In this document: positions 16,685 to 24,646 of the stretch, in pieces
Layout: each line of letters begins with the position of its first letter
How positions within the stretch are numbered: the stretch's first letter is position 1
From: Acidicapsa acidisoli
GTDB lineage: Bacteria; Acidobacteriota; Terriglobia; Terriglobales; Acidobacteriaceae
DNA: 64,000 nucleotides
Direction of reading: 5' to 3'
Assembly (NCBI RefSeq): GCF_025685625.1
Contig: NZ_JAGSYI010000005.1
Span: 1-64,000 of the forward strand
Program-made: the position numbers and the translations under genes
Notes under the pieces: model-generated
Databases searched by the model: none
What the model was told of the DNA's origin: nothing
Seen by the model: only the letters and a program-made list of their open reading frames with translations

Positions 16685-17832
16685 CCGATGACGATGCGTC
16701 AAAATCTCGTTCAAACAGGCACAAGATAAGATTTTTTGGACCATCAGCAGTTATCTTTGAATTCTGAATGGAGTCGCATAAACTACAGACTAGCTTCTCG
16801 CGCTTAAAACCAGTTCAAGGTCTCTTAATACTTAGACCCTTTCCAAAATAGATGCCATCCCGAAAGGAATTACGCGCCAGCAATGACACGAGTTGCAGAT
16901 GCCATGTAACTGATGTCGGCCCCACCATTGTGTCCAATTCGACGATGTGCGTTCTGCGTCAATAGAATCTGCCTCATTAGCGCCAAGGCATGGCTCGCAT
17001 CACATCAATCTGATGCGAGCGCGCCATGCCTTATTGGGATACTCACACCGGAAACTTCCACATCCTGGTGTTAAGAAAGTCTGCTTATAATCAAGGCTCT
17101 TTATCTGACTACAAAAATAGATACTGCATCCGCAAAATGATCCATTCATGTTTGTTCCACGGCAAAGAATAGCTTATTGGATTGCTATTCTGCAGGACTC
17201 AGGCTTCAACGCAAGCCTCATAGGCCGCAAGCGCAACAAAGCCGGGACGCATCCGGATTAGCGTTCACAGCAGTATTCGTTCATTCACAATACTCAGCCA
17301 GATGCACCGATCCCATACAAGAGATCACCGGGTCTCGGCCGAGAGGCTAATGGCGGAATAGTAACCCAAAGAACTAGCACCTATTGTTGGGATTACCGTT
17401 ACGAAAATGTGATAGTTATCGTGACGAATTCGCGGTTATTATAGTGACAGATCGGCATCAGATGCGTGGTACGCTGTTCGGGCACGCGACAATTTGCTCC
17501 CGGTAGAGGTTGAGTCATGCCATGCTCTACTACAGTAGAAAGCGTCGATCACAAGTCCCCATAAGATATGCGCACGCCGAAATGGGGGTGACAGGGCGAA
17601 GCACTGTTGGAAGTATTTTTGAACCGACCTCAGATACGGCGCGAAGACAATGGCGGGAGTTCGGTCGCACCATGATAAGCATGTTTTTCCTTGACCTAAC
17701 GTTGCTGTTCTCTTGAGCACTATTGTTCCTCACGGTAGTAAGCGAGAATCCTCTTCACTGAATATCGCTCCGCTTGGACACTCTGAGTGTCGGAACCGGA
17801 GCCGAATTCCAATCCATGATGAAAGGCAGGCT
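16685..17832. other. 1.1-kb intergenic region with a long hairpin
   Basis: No convincing gene lies here. A 68-codon open frame (17510-17716) has no ribosome site. The main structure is the hairpin at 16985-17032. Further on, GTTATC-GTGAC and GTTATTATAGTGAC (about 17414-17451) form a rough direct repeat, with TTACGAAAATGTGA just before. A perfect TATAAT occurs at 17086-17091 without a good -35 partner. The region separates the export operon from the ten-gene acyl/PLP cluster and should hold the promoter of the latter. Confidence 0.55.
16985..17032. terminator. Long hairpin after the export operon
   Basis: AAGGCATGGC-TCGCATCA (16985-17002) pairs with TGATGCGA (17011-17018) and GCCATGCCTT (17023-17032). 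That gives 18 pairs with one 4-base bulge and an 8-base loop. No T-run follows, so it may be a factor-assisted terminator, an RNA-stabilising structure or part of a small RNA. It lies 300 bases beyond the last export gene. Confidence 0.5.
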
Positions 17833-18507
17833 ATGACTACTTCCATTCTCTCTCCGCAGGTGCAGAATCACTCTGTCGAAAACTCCATTCAGCCGAAGAT
17901 AGAGGGGATGATTGACGAACTCTCTGCTTCCCTCCCCGATCCCAAGCAACTAACCAGCGACCAGCGCCGTGGGATCATCGCAAGATATACCGCCGTCCTG
18001 GAAGGAAACTTCATCTACTGGATGGCAGCCACCCTCATCTCGGTCAAGTCCGAGGGAGCGCGTCCGCATCTGCTCGAAAATCTGTTTGAGGAAGTGCGCG
18101 ACGCCCATCCCGTAATGCTGCGGAGATTTGCGATTGCCGCCCATGCTTTTCCCACGGACTCCGATGCACTCGTCGTAGATGAAGACCTGACAAAAGTTCG
18201 CAAGTTCCTGGGCAGACTCTCTGCAACGCAATCGTTGGCAACCATGGCCTTCTTTGAGGGATTCATTCAGAAGTTCATGGCCTACCTGGCTGATCTTGCG
18301 ACACTGCAGGGTTCCACCGATATGGAGTACACCGACGTGCATGGTGTGTGCGACATCGAACACACGCAGGGACTCTTTACCGCTCTCTCGGAAGAGATGG
18401 AAGTGAACCCACTCAATCCCGAGGCAGACATCTTCGAGGGCGTCTATCTTCTTCGCACCCTTGTGCAGACGATCGTCTTCGGGCAGACAGAAACACTCGC
18501 CGCCTGA
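17833..18507 (+). CDS. Heme-oxygenase-like putative diiron oxidase
   Basis: A 224-residue all-helical protein resembling the iron-containing redox enzymes of the heme-oxygenase-like fold (TenA/CADD/UndA/SznF superfamily). Likely metal ligands can be picked out: an Glu near 82-87 with H92 (ENLFEEVRDAH), E142 in AFFEGF, and H170-x3-D174-x2-H177 (HGVCDIEH). The spacing of the last trio is that of diiron members. Known members use O2 to oxidise fatty acids, amino acids or amines (alkene formation, N-oxygenation, carbon-scaffold cleavage). There is no transmembrane helix. The ATG at 17833 follows AAAGGCAGG; 40 further residues upstream lack similarity. It is first of ten codirectional genes. The substrate is unknown. 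Confidence 0.72.
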   Translation: MTTSILSPQVQNHSVENSIQPKIEGMIDELSASLPDPKQLTSDQRRGIIARYTAVLEGNFIYWMAATLISVKSEGARPHLLENLFEEVRDAHPVMLRRFAIAAHAFPTDSDALVVDEDLTKVRKFLGRLSATQSLATMAFFEGFIQKFMAYLADLATLQGSTDMEYTDVHGVCDIEHTQGLFTALSEEMEVNPLNPEADIFEGVYLLRTLVQTIVFGQTETLAA

Positions 18508-19353
18508 TTGAGTACAGAAGCAGCGAACTTGAAAATGCAACATCGACTGGAGCAAAATCTGTTCGAGCAAGCCCACTACTTCGAAGTTCCCGGGGCACAC
18601 CTGTATACGGTTCTGCATTCTGTGCCAGATCCAGTTGCTCGTGTGCTCCTGGTGGGTCCTTTTGCCTCGGAACGGCAAAACTCTTATGGCCCCTGGGTCC
18701 GGTGGGCACGATATCTGGCGGAAAGGCGCATCGAAGTCCTTCGATATGATTACCGCGGTATCGGTGAGAGCACCGGCGATTTTTGTGAAATGACTTTTGC
18801 GGACTGGCATGAAGACGTCCTGCTCCTCACGGAATGGCTGAACCGCCGGTCGCCTGCAGTGCCGCTCGTGTTGCATGGTCTTGAGATCGGAGCACTCTTG
18901 GCTGGCAAGGTCTTTGAGGCCGGAGTAGGAGACGCACTTCTCTTGTGGTCTCCACCTGCAAACGCAAACGCGGCCCTCCGCACGACACTTCTCCGTTGGA
19001 TGGGTCTTTTGCAATTGCTGAGGTACTCCGAAGAACGAAAAACAGCAGCCGATTGTATTCGGGAGTTAGAGCAAGGTTTGTCCATCGAGGTAGAAGGCTA
19101 TCTGTGGACGCCAAAACTCTGGCGCGACTCATTCAGCTTCGAACTGCCGTCGGCTATGGATAACGAAGAATCAGCAATTCAAAAGTATGGCCGCCCGGTG
19201 AAATCGATCGTCCTCGCCGCAAATGCTGCTCCCCTGGCTAAGAAAGGCATCGTCGGCGGCGGCGACGAAATCAAGGACCTTAGCTGGCTATACTCTGATA
19301 ACTTCGAATGGATGAACGGGGCCCTGACAAGTTTTGTAGGGGAGAGCCAGTGA
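18508..19353 (+). CDS. Alpha/beta-hydrolase-fold protein without a serine nucleophile
   Basis: A 281-residue alpha/beta-hydrolase relative most like 'hydrolase 2' of exosortase A loci. Family features are RVLLVGPFASERQ after the first strand, EVLRYDYRGIGESTGDF, and the nucleophile elbow VLHGLEIGALLAG. At the elbow the usual G-x-S-x-G Ser is Glu (residue 126), so classical hydrolysis is unlikely; exosortase-associated relatives also lack Ser (GLRLGA). The TTG start at 18508 abuts the preceding stop; an ATG at 18535 is an alternative, and neither has a strong ribosome site. It overlaps the next gene by four bases. A role in acyl or sugar-lipid transfer within the cluster is speculative. Confidence 0.7.
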   Translation: MSTEAANLKMQHRLEQNLFEQAHYFEVPGAHLYTVLHSVPDPVARVLLVGPFASERQNSYGPWVRWARYLAERRIEVLRYDYRGIGESTGDFCEMTFADWHEDVLLLTEWLNRRSPAVPLVLHGLEIGALLAGKVFEAGVGDALLLWSPPANANAALRTTLLRWMGLLQLLRYSEERKTAADCIRELEQGLSIEVEGYLWTPKLWRDSFSFELPSAMDNEESAIQKYGRPVKSIVLAANAAPLAKKGIVGGGDEIKDLSWLYSDNFEWMNGALTSFVGESQ

Positions 19354-20282
19354 TTGGAGCAATCGAATCTCGCGAGTTGTTTACACTCGACGGCCAAGAT
19401 GTTCGACTTCAGGGTACATACCACAGGCCTCGAAGCGGCGCAGCCGGTGCACGCTGCCAGAATCCAATCGGAGTGCTGTTCCTGAACTCCCTGTTTCTCC
19501 CGAGAACAGCAACCGGCGACTCGGCGGTCTATTGGGCCGAGTCATTCGCTGCGTGCGGCTACCCGGCATTTCGCATGGACTTGCCAGGACTGGGAGACTC
19601 CGATGCGCCCCTCAATACGGCCCTGCTTGATTTCATCAACGCAGGAGGCTACGGATCGATTGCTTCGGCTAAGATCAAGGAACTCGTTGAGCGCTTCGGA
19701 CTATCTGGAATTGTAATTGTCGGCCACTGTGCGGGCGCGGTGACTGCGCTCTTCGCAGCAGCAGCGAGCAAGGAGTGCAAGGGCGTGATACTTCTGGACC
19801 CCTACTTCTACTTGCCGCAGCAAATGAAAAAATCCAAGGCGTGGAAGCGGCTCGTCCGCTGGGCCGCAACCAGCGCTGTGGGCGGATCTCTCAGCAAAAT
19901 GTACGATTGGCTGAAAAATATCCGCCTGGCCCTCGGTGGAAGCAGGCCTCCGGGAAACGCTAATTTTGCGCTTCTACAGCGTTGGAGCGAAGTCGCAAAC
20001 AAGGGACTGCCGACCCTGCTTTTCAAGGCGCCTGGCCGAAAGAGTCCGGGAACGAAGCCAAGAGTCGGAGAATTCGACTACATCAAACATATCCAGGCCA
20101 TTGCAGCCCGCAAAAGCCAGGTTACCGTTCAGGTGATTGACAATACAGATCACTCGTTTGCGAATCGTGCTGGAAGAACCGCAGTTCGAGAGCAAGTTGA
20201 GCGCTGGCTGCGAGATTGTTTCCCGTTTTCGGAGTCAATTGAGTCCGAAACGATCGCCGAGGCGTCGTTAGCCGAAAAGTAA
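19350..20282 (+). CDS. Alpha/beta hydrolase with cysteine at the nucleophile elbow
   Basis: A 310-residue alpha/beta hydrolase. Core strands read GVLFLNSLFLPR and PAFRMDLPGLGDSDAP. The nucleophile elbow is VGHCAGA, with Cys127 in the place of Ser, and a C-terminal DNTDHSFAN supplies the expected His. Cys-nucleophile members include dienelactone hydrolases and some thioesterase/acyltransferase domains, so acyl transfer or thioester cleavage on the downstream acyl carrier protein is plausible. The start is GTG at 19350, overlapping the previous stop (GTGA) with GGGGAGAG upstream, a clear sign of translational coupling. It ends 77 bases before the ACP gene. Confidence 0.8.
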   Translation: MIGAIESRELFTLDGQDVRLQGTYHRPRSGAAGARCQNPIGVLFLNSLFLPRTATGDSAVYWAESFAACGYPAFRMDLPGLGDSDAPLNTALLDFINAGGYGSIASAKIKELVERFGLSGIVIVGHCAGAVTALFAAAASKECKGVILLDPYFYLPQQMKKSKAWKRLVRWAATSAVGGSLSKMYDWLKNIRLALGGSRPPGNANFALLQRWSEVANKGLPTLLFKAPGRKSPGTKPRVGEFDYIKHIQAIAARKSQVTVQVIDNTDHSFANRAGRTAVREQVERWLRDCFPFSESIESETIAEASLAEK

Positions 20283-20359
20283 CAAAATGGACTATTGAGA
20301 ACCAAGCCCAGTGCCTGTAAGGTAGAACTAACTTCGGAGAATATGAAATCCAATCGCCT

Positions 20360-20605
20360 ATGAACATTCGCTCTGAAATTTCAGAACAATTCCAACAGGT
20401 CGCCCTTGAATATGATAAGCGGCTCGCACCCCTGACCGACCGTTTAACGCTGTTGGACTCCGGGCTCGACTCGCTCTGTTTCGCGATCATTGTCGCAAGG
20501 CTTGAGAGGGATCTCGGAATCGATCCTTTCAGCGACTCGGAAGATGCCCTGTTTCCTCTGACCTTCGGTGAATTCGTCCAATTCTACGAGAATGCCGCAA
20601 AATAA
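20360..20605 (+). CDS. Acyl carrier protein
   Basis: An 81-residue stand-alone carrier protein. The four-helix pattern and the 4'-phosphopantetheine site LDSGLDSLCFA (Ser38) are clear. The acidic helix 2 continues IVARLERDLGIDPF. It differs from the housekeeping fatty-acid AcpP, which would carry a D-S-L-D motif and sit beside fabF. It resembles the carrier proteins that travel with AMP-forming ligases in exosortase/EPS and natural-product loci. Its stop overlaps the ligase start by 14 bases. It probably holds the acyl or aminoacyl intermediate of the cluster as a thioester. Confidence 0.9.
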   Translation: MNIRSEISEQFQQVALEYDKRLAPLTDRLTLLDSGLDSLCFAIIVARLERDLGIDPFSDSEDALFPLTFGEFVQFYENAAK

Positions 20606-21989
20606 CCTCACATCTCTATGGAGCACGGTCAGCGCCGCAGACAATCTGTCTGCGCGCTTTCTATTCAGTGCACAAGCCAATGTCGCCCTGAGCGAACTCC
20701 ACGAAAGCTCTGCGCTCTATGGCCATAGCAATGAGCTCCGCGGTCGATCGGTGCTCATTGCGACGATCAGCCAACTCGCCGCAAGTCTGGCCCTCATCGA
20801 GCTCGATGGTGTCGCTCGGCGCGTAGTCCTGTATCCTCCCGATTTGCCTCTCGGCTACCTGCCATTTGTGATAGAGTCCGCCGAAGTAGACGCGATCGTC
20901 TCCGACGGCAAGACGGTCGAGCTAGGCAATCCACGCGTAGAACGCTTCATCCCGTGCAACGGAGAACTTACACCTGGACTAAGCGATCGAACCGCGCAAT
21001 ATCAGACCGAGTGGATACTTCTCACCTCCGGCACATCGGGACTGCCAAAGCTCGTCGCCCACACCTTGTTCAGCCTTGCCGGCGCGATTGAACCACAGAA
21101 CTCCGGCGCGAGTCCCGTCGTCTGGAGTACTTTCTACGACATCCGCCGTTATGGCGGACTGCAGATTTTCCTGCGTGCGCTTCTTACCGGCACCTCGCTC
21201 GTGCTCTCAAGCGCCCAGGAGTCAACAGCGGATTTTCTGGAGAGGGCAAGCTCTCACGGCGTTACACATATTTCTGGAACGCCCTCGCATTGGCGCCGTG
21301 CGTTGATGAGTCCCGCGATCCATCAGTTGGCGCCAGAGTATGTCCGCTTGTCTGGAGAGATCGCCGATCAGTCTATCCTTAACAACCTTCGTCTCGTTTA
21401 CCCGCAGGCTCGAATCGCCCACGCATTCGCGACCACGGAAGCTGGTGTTGCCTTTGACGTGAACGACGGGCTCGCCGGATTCCCTGCCAGCGTAGTCGCC
21501 CATACTCCGAACGTAGAAATGAAGATGGTAGATTGTTCCCTCTGGATCCGTTCCGATCGAACTGCAAGCCGATATCTGGGTGGCCATGCCCCCATTCTTC
21601 GCAATGCAGACGGCTTCGTCGATACCGGCGACCTGCTCGAACTGCGAGACGGCCGGTACTACTTCGTTGGCCGACGCGACGGAGTGATTAACATTGGCGG
21701 TCTGAAGGTCTATCCCGAAGAAGTGGAGACAGTCATCAACCGCCATCCCGCCGTCCACATGTCGCTCGTCAAGACCAAGAAGAATCCTGTCACAGGAGCC
21801 ATCGTCGTCGCAGACGTAGTTCTCAAAGCATCAGAGCACGCAGCCAACCCAGACCTGCGCGAGCTTCAGCATGAGATTCTCCTGCTCTGCCGCGACGCGC
21901 TCTCATCCCACAAGATTCCCGCCGCGATCAACTTTGTAACCTCTCTCGCGGTCGCTGAATCAGGAAAGCTCACTCGACGCAATGCGTAA
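20592..21989 (+). CDS. AMP-forming ligase (acyl/aminoacyl-ACP adenylation enzyme)
   Basis: A 465-residue member of the ANL adenylating superfamily. The P-loop is LLTSGTSGLPKLVAHT. The A5-like motif is FATTEAGVAF, the A7/A8 hinge DTGDLLELRDGRYYFVGRRDGVINIGGLKVYPEEVE, and the catalytic Lys lies near the end (ESGKLTRR). It is shorter than acyl-CoA synthetases and resembles the ACP-loading ligases of exosortase A loci. It starts inside the ACP gene (ATG 20592) and its end overlaps the next start by eight bases. It most likely activates a carboxylate with ATP and loads it on the adjacent ACP; the substrate is not predictable by eye. Confidence 0.85.
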   Translation: MPQNNLTSLWSTVSAADNLSARFLFSAQANVALSELHESSALYGHSNELRGRSVLIATISQLAASLALIELDGVARRVVLYPPDLPLGYLPFVIESAEVDAIVSDGKTVELGNPRVERFIPCNGELTPGLSDRTAQYQTEWILLTSGTSGLPKLVAHTLFSLAGAIEPQNSGASPVVWSTFYDIRRYGGLQIFLRALLTGTSLVLSSAQESTADFLERASSHGVTHISGTPSHWRRALMSPAIHQLAPEYVRLSGEIADQSILNNLRLVYPQARIAHAFATTEAGVAFDVNDGLAGFPASVVAHTPNVEMKMVDCSLWIRSDRTASRYLGGHAPILRNADGFVDTGDLLELRDGRYYFVGRRDGVINIGGLKVYPEEVETVINRHPAVHMSLVKTKKNPVTGAIVVADVVLKASEHAANPDLRELQHEILLLCRDALSSHKIPAAINFVTSLAVAESGKLTRRNA

Positions 21990-22716
21990 CGTAATCGTCA
22001 CCGGCGGCAGCCGAGGATTAGGCCTGGGCATTGCCCGGAAGCTCACAGGCGCGGGCTACTCGGTCATCGCTGTCGCCCGCAAAGAGAATAGCGAGCTCGT
22101 GGCCGCAATGCAGGAGGCCAATCTCTCAAATCCAGGCTCCTTTCACTTTGTTCCCTCTGATCTCACCGCAATCGAAGAGATCCCGAATCTGATCAAGACG
22201 ATCCGGAAGACCTTTGGTGCCATCTACGGGCTAGTCAACAATGCAGGCATGAGTTTTGACGGCTCGTTAGCCCTCATGCCCCTATCACAGATCGAGCAAC
22301 TTGTGCGCATGAATACCGTCTCGCCCATGGTCATCACCAAGCATGTTGTCCGTTCGATGATGGCTGACGGCGGTGGACGCATCGTGAATGTATCCTCCAT
22401 AACCGCCTTCACCGGCTACAGCGGTCTCTCGGTTTACAGCGCCACGAAAGCATCTCTCCTCGGATTTTCCCGGTCCTTGGCGCGAGAGGTGGGCCGCATG
22501 GGAATCAACGTAAATTCCATCGCTCCCGGCTTCGTCGATACCGACATGACTCAGGGCATGAAAGAGGAGCAGCGCCAGCAAATCGAACGCCGTAGCGCCC
22601 TCAAGCGCTTGGCAGAGGTCGACGATGTGGCGAACGCGGTTGAATTCCTTCTGAGCGACAAAGCGAAGAACATCACCGGGACGGTCTTGACCGTCGACGC
22701 AGGAAGCACTGCTTGA
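21982..22716 (+). CDS. FabG-like short-chain dehydrogenase/reductase
   Basis: A 244-residue classical SDR close to 3-oxoacyl-ACP reductase. It shows the cofactor loop VTGGSRGLGLG, LVNNAG, the catalytic Ser139, Tyr152 and Lys156 (VNVSSI, VYSATKAS), and SIAPGFVDTDMTQGM typical of FabG. An Arg after the glycine loop suggests NADPH. It overlaps the ligase upstream and, by a TTGA junction, the synthetase downstream, so it is cotranslated with them. A beta-ketoacyl or alcohol/ketone step on the carrier-bound intermediate is the likely job. No ketosynthase is encoded nearby, so a standard elongation cycle is not supported. Confidence 0.88.
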   Translation: MRNVIVTGGSRGLGLGIARKLTGAGYSVIAVARKENSELVAAMQEANLSNPGSFHFVPSDLTAIEEIPNLIKTIRKTFGAIYGLVNNAGMSFDGSLALMPLSQIEQLVRMNTVSPMVITKHVVRSMMADGGGRIVNVSSITAFTGYSGLSVYSATKASLLGFSRSLAREVGRMGINVNSIAPGFVDTDMTQGMKEEQRQQIERRSALKRLAEVDDVANAVEFLLSDKAKNITGTVLTVDAGSTA

Positions 22717-24521
22717 TCGAGTCTCAAAATACAACCCCAACCCAGACAAATGTTTCCGCTGCCAAAGCATGGCTGCGCGCTCTTGAGCTGACCGCGCCGA
22801 TTCCTCGCAATCCGGATCGAATCCTGCCCGTCGTCCTAGCCGAGATAGCAGCGAAATCCGGCGATCAACCGGCACTTCTCTCCGACCGCGAAAGCTTAAC
22901 CTACGCTGAGCTCACCGCCCGATCGAATCAATACGCCCGATGGGCACTCCACCAAGGGCTCGCCAAAGGCGAAGTCGTCGGCTTGTTGATGACCAACCGG
23001 CCTGAGTTCTTTGCCATCTGGCTCGGCATCACCAGCATTGGCGGAATCGTCGCGTTGCTCAACACAAATCTCGTCGGTCCATCCCTGGCGCATTGCGTCA
23101 ACATCGTCGGCCTCAAGCATCTCATCGCGTCAAGTGAGTTCGTCGATTCGCTGACGGCGGTCATCCCGCAACTGACCGGTGCCCCAGCCATCTGGACCCA
23201 CGGCGAAAACCCCGCCAGCTTCCCGCGCATAGATCTCGAGATCCAGCAACAATCCGGCGAAAGCCTGCGCGATCATGAACGGCGTCCGATCACTATCGAA
23301 GACCGCGCCCTGTACATCTTCACCTCCGGCACCACAGGCCTACCCAAAGCGGCCAACATCAGCCACGCCCGCGTCATGCAATGGAGTCATTGGTTTGCCG
23401 GCATGATGGATACGCAGCCATCGGACCGCATGTACAACTGCCTGCCCATGTATCACAGCGTCGGCGGCGTGCAGGTGCCGGGCGCGATTCTGGTCGCAGG
23501 CGGCACGGTCATCATCCGCGAAAAATTCTCGGCCAGTCAGTTCTGGAACGACATCGTCCGCTGGGAATGCACGATCTTCCAGTACATCGGCGAACTCTGC
23601 CGCTACCTTCTGCACGCCACACCTGCCGCCCATCCCGTCGAACACCGGATTCGCATGGCCTGTGGCAACGGCCTGGCCGCCGAAGTCTGGGATAGCTTCA
23701 AAGATCGCTTCCGCATTCCTCAGATCTTTGAGTTCTATGCCGCAACCGAAGGCGGAGTAGCGCTCTTCAACGTTGAGGGCAAGCGAGGCGCCATCGGACA
23801 CATCCCAGGCTATCTCATCCATCGCTTCTCACCCCCATTGGTCAAATTCGATGTTGATAAAGGCGAGCCAGTACGCAACGATCAAGGGTCCTGCATCCGT
23901 TGTGGCCCAAACGAAGTCGGAGAAGCCATCGGCAAAGTAATAGAAGACCCCGCAAGCGTAGGCAGCCGCTTCGAGGGCTACACCGACAAGCAAGCATCTG
24001 AAAAGAAGATCCTCCGCGATGTCTTTACGCCCGGCGACGTCTTTGTTCGAACCGGCGACCTCATGCGGAAGGACGAAAAGGGGTTCTTCTACTTCGTCGA
24101 CCGCATCGGCGACACCTTCCGCTGGAAGGGCGAAAACGTCTCGACCTCCGAAGTCGCCGAGGTTCTCTCCGCTTATCCAGGCGTCAAGCACGTAAACGTC
24201 TACGGAGTATCCATTCCGGGCACCGAAGGGCGAATCGGCATGGCGGCCATTGTCGCCGAGAATCTCATCGACCTCACCGACCTGCGAAATCATCTGCTCA
24301 ACACCCTTCCCGGCTACGCTCGCCCCGCCTTTCTCAGAATCCGAGAGGATGTCGAAGTAACGGGAACATTCAAGTATTCCAAAACCGATCTGGTGCGCCA
24401 GGGATACGATCCAGCCGTCACCACCGACGCCATCTACTTTGACAATCCGGAGTCAAAGTCCTTCGACCGGCTAGACCAATCGCTGTTCGACCGCATCCAG
24501 AGCGGGAAAATACAACTGTAA
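22713..24521 (+). CDS. Long/very-long-chain acyl-CoA synthetase (FATP/FadD6 type)
   Basis: A 602-residue fatty-acid:CoA ligase of the FATP subgroup. Motifs include LYIFTSGTTGLPKAANISHAR, YNCLPMYHSVGG, FYAATEGGVALFN, VRTGDLMRKDEKGFFYFVDRIGDTFRWKGENVSTSEV, and the FATP-type end GTFKYSKTDLVRQGYDP. These enzymes activate long-chain fatty acids to acyl-AMP and acyl-CoA at the membrane. It begins with TTG at 22713 inside the SDR stop, with AGGAAG upstream. It is the second AMP-forming enzyme in the cluster. One may load ACP and the other CoA, suggesting two different acyl inputs. Confidence 0.9.
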   Translation: MIESQNTTPTQTNVSAAKAWLRALELTAPIPRNPDRILPVVLAEIAAKSGDQPALLSDRESLTYAELTARSNQYARWALHQGLAKGEVVGLLMTNRPEFFAIWLGITSIGGIVALLNTNLVGPSLAHCVNIVGLKHLIASSEFVDSLTAVIPQLTGAPAIWTHGENPASFPRIDLEIQQQSGESLRDHERRPITIEDRALYIFTSGTTGLPKAANISHARVMQWSHWFAGMMDTQPSDRMYNCLPMYHSVGGVQVPGAILVAGGTVIIREKFSASQFWNDIVRWECTIFQYIGELCRYLLHATPAAHPVEHRIRMACGNGLAAEVWDSFKDRFRIPQIFEFYAATEGGVALFNVEGKRGAIGHIPGYLIHRFSPPLVKFDVDKGEPVRNDQGSCIRCGPNEVGEAIGKVIEDPASVGSRFEGYTDKQASEKKILRDVFTPGDVFVRTGDLMRKDEKGFFYFVDRIGDTFRWKGENVSTSEVAEVLSAYPGVKHVNVYGVSIPGTEGRIGMAAIVAENLIDLTDLRNHLLNTLPGYARPAFLRIREDVEVTGTFKYSKTDLVRQGYDPAVTTDAIYFDNPESKSFDRLDQSLFDRIQSGKIQL

Positions 24522-24646
24522 GTTCGGGCCCCGATCTGGCATTCTGAAGTCAGATCTCCCGTCGAGTCGCGCAGGAATGACTCCGTTGCTCGTAACAATT
24601 GCGAAGCTAGTTGCCTGTTTCGCCGCTGACAATAGGAGTATTCGAA

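Noticed and set aside
17477-17498. A sigma-54-like sequence (GGGCACG ... TTTGCT) upstream of the biosynthetic cluster
   Set aside because: The GG and GC elements are 13 rather than 10 bases apart, which RpoN does not tolerate.
17510-17716. A 68-codon rightward open frame before the HO-like gene
   Set aside because: No ribosome site, ambiguous start and no recognisable similarity; better explained as intergenic DNA.
17833-22716. Reading the cluster as a true exosortase/PEP-CTERM locus
   Set aside because: No exosortase with its membrane Cys/Arg/His triad and no PEP-CTERM tail is encoded in the window; only the accessory-type genes are shared.
20360-22716. Ordinary fatty-acid synthesis genes (acpP-fabG)
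   Set aside because: No ketosynthase, malonyl transferase or dehydratase is present, and the ACP overlaps an AMP ligase instead.
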